NCBI GenBank assembly: GCA_946222495.1
Contig: CAMICF010000165.1
Location: 1-6,702 of the forward strand
Source: an uncultured Janibacter sp.
Lineage (GTDB): Bacteria > Actinomycetota > Actinomycetes > Actinomycetales > Dermatophilaceae
Length of the DNA: 6,702 bases
Direction: 5' to 3'
Shown here: one piece after another, positions 4,877 to 6,702 of the stretch
How positions within the stretch are numbered: position 1 is the first letter of the stretch
Layout: every line of letters starts with the position of its first letter
Notes under the pieces: model-generated
Database searches by the model: none
Told to the model about the DNA's origin: nothing
The model's input: only the letters and a program-made list of their open reading frames with translations
Position numbers and translations under genes: made by a program

Positions 4877-6702
4877 TCAGGCGGGCTGTGCCTCCCCTTC
4901 CGGGGCGACGTCACGCAGCCGCTGGCTGACGACGGTGGTGATGCCGTCGCCGCGCATGGAGACGCCGTACAGCGCGTCGGCGACCTCCATCGTCTTCTTC
5001 TGGTGGGTGATGACGATGAGCTGGCTCGAGTCGCGCAGCTCCTCGAAGAGCATGATCAGGCGGCTGAGGTTGGTGTCGTCGAGGGCCGCCTCGACCTCGT
5101 CCATGATGTAGAAGGGTGAGGGCCTCGCCTTGAAGATCGCGACGAGCAGCGCCACGGCCACGAGGGACCGCTCACCGCCGGAGAGCAGCGAGAGCCGCTT
5201 GACCTTCTTGCCCGGCGGGCGCGCCTCGACCTCGATCCCCGTCGTGAGCATGTTGCCCGGGTCGGTGAGGACGAGTCGTCCTTCTCCCCCGGGGAAGAGG
5301 CGGGAGAAGACCCCTTCGAACTGCTCCGCCGTGTCGCGGAAGGCCTCGGCGAAGACCTGCTCCACCCGCTGGTCGATCTCGGCGACGATCTCGAGGAGGT
5401 CCTTCTTCGACTGGCGGAGGTCCTCCAGCTGCGTCGAGAGGAAGGTGTGCCGCTCCTCGAGCGCCGCGAACTCCTCCAGCGCGAGGGGGTTGACCTTGCC
5501 CAGCGACTTCAGGCCCCGCTCCGCCGCGCGCAGGCGCTTTTCCTGGACCGCGCGCACGTACGGCTGCGGCTCGGGGAAGTCCTCCGACTCGGGGTCCTCG
5601 TCGGGACCGGCGACGTGCGGGACGAGCTGGTGGGGACCGAACTCCTCCATGAGGGCGTCGGGGTCGACGCCGAGCTCCTCGATCGCCTTGGTCTGCAGCT
5701 GCTCGATCTTCGCGATCTGCTGGGCCCGGGCGACCTCGTCGCGGTGCACCTCGTCGGTGAGCTCCCGCAGGGCGTCCTGCTTCGCGGTGAGCTCGGTGCG
5801 CAGCTCGCGCAGGGCCTCGTCCCGCTCCGCGCGGGCGGACTCCCCCGCGTCCCGCTCGCGTCCGGCGACCTCGGCGGCAGCGGCGGAGCGCTCCGCGGAC
5901 CACCTGGCGGCGATCTCGACCGCGGCGGCGACCTCAGCCTCGCGCTGGCGGCGCTCCCGACGGGCCCGGAGCCGCTCACGGGCGGCGATCTCGTTGCGGG
6001 CGGCCCCCTCGAGGGACTCCGCGCGGCCGTGGAGGGAGCGGGCCCGCTCCTCCTTCGTGCGCAGCGCGAGCCGGACCTCGGTCTCGGCGGTCCGTGCCGA
6101 GCTGGCCGCGAGCTCGAGGCGGTCGCGGTCGTCGGTGCCCTCCTCGCCGTCCTCGTCAGCCGGCTCCTCGGAGGCGTCCTCGAGGCGCTGCTCGAGCTCC
6201 GCCAGCTCGGCCCGGTCGGACTCGAGCGTGGCATTGGCGTCGGCGATCGTCGTCCGGGTGCGCTCGGCCTCGGCCTTCGCGCTGCGGGCGGTCGTCCCCA
6301 GGCTGCCGAGCTGCTCGGCCACGGCCGCCATCCGTGCGTCGGACTCGTGGAGGGCCTCCATCGCGGAGTCCCGGGCCTCGGCCCGCTCGGTGAGGGTGGT
6401 CCGCGCGGTGGTCAGGGCGAAGGTCGACTCCTCGCTGCGACGCGTCGCGTCCTCGAGGGCGGCGCGGGTCTCGTCGAGGGCGGCCTGCAGCTCGAGCAGG
6501 CTCGGGGCGGCGCTGGACCCGCCGCGGACGAAGCCCGGTCCGTAGACGTCGCCCTCGGCGGTGACGACGGTGAGGTCGCCCGTCTCGGCGAGGAGGGAGA
6601 GGGCCTCGGTGGTACCGGGGACGATCGCGACCCGCTCGAGGACCTGCTCGACGGCGGGCCGCACCTCGGCGGGCGCCTCGACGACGTCCCGGGCCCACAC
6701 GG
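4877..6702 (-). CDS. smc: Chromosome segregation ATPase SMC, C-terminal half (5' end outside window)
   Basis: SMC dimers, with ScpA and ScpB, form the bacterial condensin that extrudes DNA loops and helps separate replicated chromosomes. The visible 608 codons (numbered from the codon at 6698-6700) cover the end of the hinge (to ~65, with YGPGFVRGG), the returning coiled coil (~66-400, full of Glu/Arg/Ala heptads), and the C-terminal ATPase lobe. The lobe has GKVNPLALEEF (N404-P405), the ABC signature LSLLSGGERS at 503-512, Walker B FYIMDEVEAALDD with D534-E535, and the switch His in VITHQKK (H566). The stop is at 4877-4879. Walker A and the first coiled-coil arm lie beyond the right edge. 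Hinge-to-end length (~545 residues) is normal for bacterial SMC. A charged break with Pro, Gly and many Asp/Glu interrupts the coil at ~177-194. The GTG at the right edge encodes an internal Val, not a start. Confidence 0.97.
   Translation of the reverse strand, partial: VWARDVVEAPAEVRPAVEQVLERVAIVPGTTEALSLLAETGDLTVVTAEGDVYGPGFVRGGSSAAPSLLELQAALDETRAALEDATRRSEESTFALTTARTTLTERAEARDSAMEALHESDARMAAVAEQLGSLGTTARSAKAEAERTRTTIADANATLESDRAELAELEQRLEDASEEPADEDGEEGTDDRDRLELAASSARTAETEVRLALRTKEERARSLHGRAESLEGAARNEIAARERLRARRERRQREAEVAAAVEIAARWSAERSAAAAEVAGRERDAGESARAERDEALRELRTELTAKQDALRELTDEVHRDEVARAQQIAKIEQLQTKAIEELGVDPDALMEEFGPHQLVPHVAGPDEDPESEDFPEPQPYVRAVQEKRLRAAERGLKSLGKVNPLALEEFAALEERHTFLSTQLEDLRQSKKDLLEIVAEIDQRVEQVFAEAFRDTAEQFEGVFSRLFPGGEGRLVLTDPGNMLTTGIEVEARPPGKKVKRLSLLSGGERSLVAVALLVAIFKARPSPFYIMDEVEAALDDTNLSRLIMLFEELRDSSQLIVITHQKKTMEVADALYGVSMRGDGITTVVSQRLRDVAPEGEAQPA

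Noticed and set aside
4813..4914. Upstream start (ATG at 4914) for the small membrane protein
   Set aside because: It would add 34 non-protein-like residues and overlap the smc 3' end. The start at 4812 puts the membrane helix at the N-terminus and has an acceptable Shine-Dalgarno.
5130..6545. A 471-codon Ser/Arg-rich plus-strand frame opposite smc
   Set aside because: Its low-complexity Ser/Arg composition is the complement of Glu/Ala/Arg coiled-coil codons of smc; it has no domain.
1..6702. tRNA or rRNA genes, CRISPR arrays, insertion sequences, phage or attachment sites
   Set aside because: None were seen. Almost the whole window is covered by six chromosomal genes, and no gap exceeds 80 bases.

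Overview
The window is very GC-rich DNA with strong G/C bias at third codon positions. This bias opens long spurious frames opposite the real genes. The products and layout fit the chromosome of a high-GC actinobacterium: an SMC condensin subunit, an FtsY with a long acidic N-terminal region, a DUF309 protein with the N-terminal block I associate with actinobacterial members, and a DUF4333-like domain. An Intrasporangiaceae-type organism is plausible, but I cannot fix genus or family from sequence alone.

Layout from left to right. Positions 1-431 (+ strand) hold the 3' end of a gene for a probably exported protein: a Ser/Thr/Glu/Pro-rich linker followed by a small two-cysteine DUF4333-like domain. 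A strong GC-rich hairpin at 452-490 separates it from everything else and can serve both converging genes. The rest of the window is one minus-strand gene cluster, read from right to left: smc (C-terminal half only, running off the right edge), a 78-residue single-pass membrane protein, an M13 (neprilysin-like) zinc metallopeptidase, a DUF309 protein, and ftsY. The spacings are 64 nt, a 4-nt ATGA overlap, 7 nt and 54 nt, so this looks like a single transcription unit ending at the 452-490 hairpin. No promoter was found inside it.

The unit joins chromosome organisation (SMC, partner of ScpA/ScpB) and membrane-protein targeting (FtsY, receptor for the signal recognition particle) with three accessory genes. 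smc and ftsY being near neighbours is a known actinobacterial arrangement. The tight coupling of the small membrane protein to the peptidase is the most suggestive local association.

Nothing here amounts to a clearly new biological system. The points most worth a second look are the ftsY start region (a hairpin, a perfect AGGAGG and an 8-codon mini-ORF ending in a TGATG overlap with an ftsY ATG), the M13 peptidase with no export signal, its coupled small membrane protein, an acidic break in the SMC coiled coil, and the repeat-bearing linker of the truncated left-edge gene.
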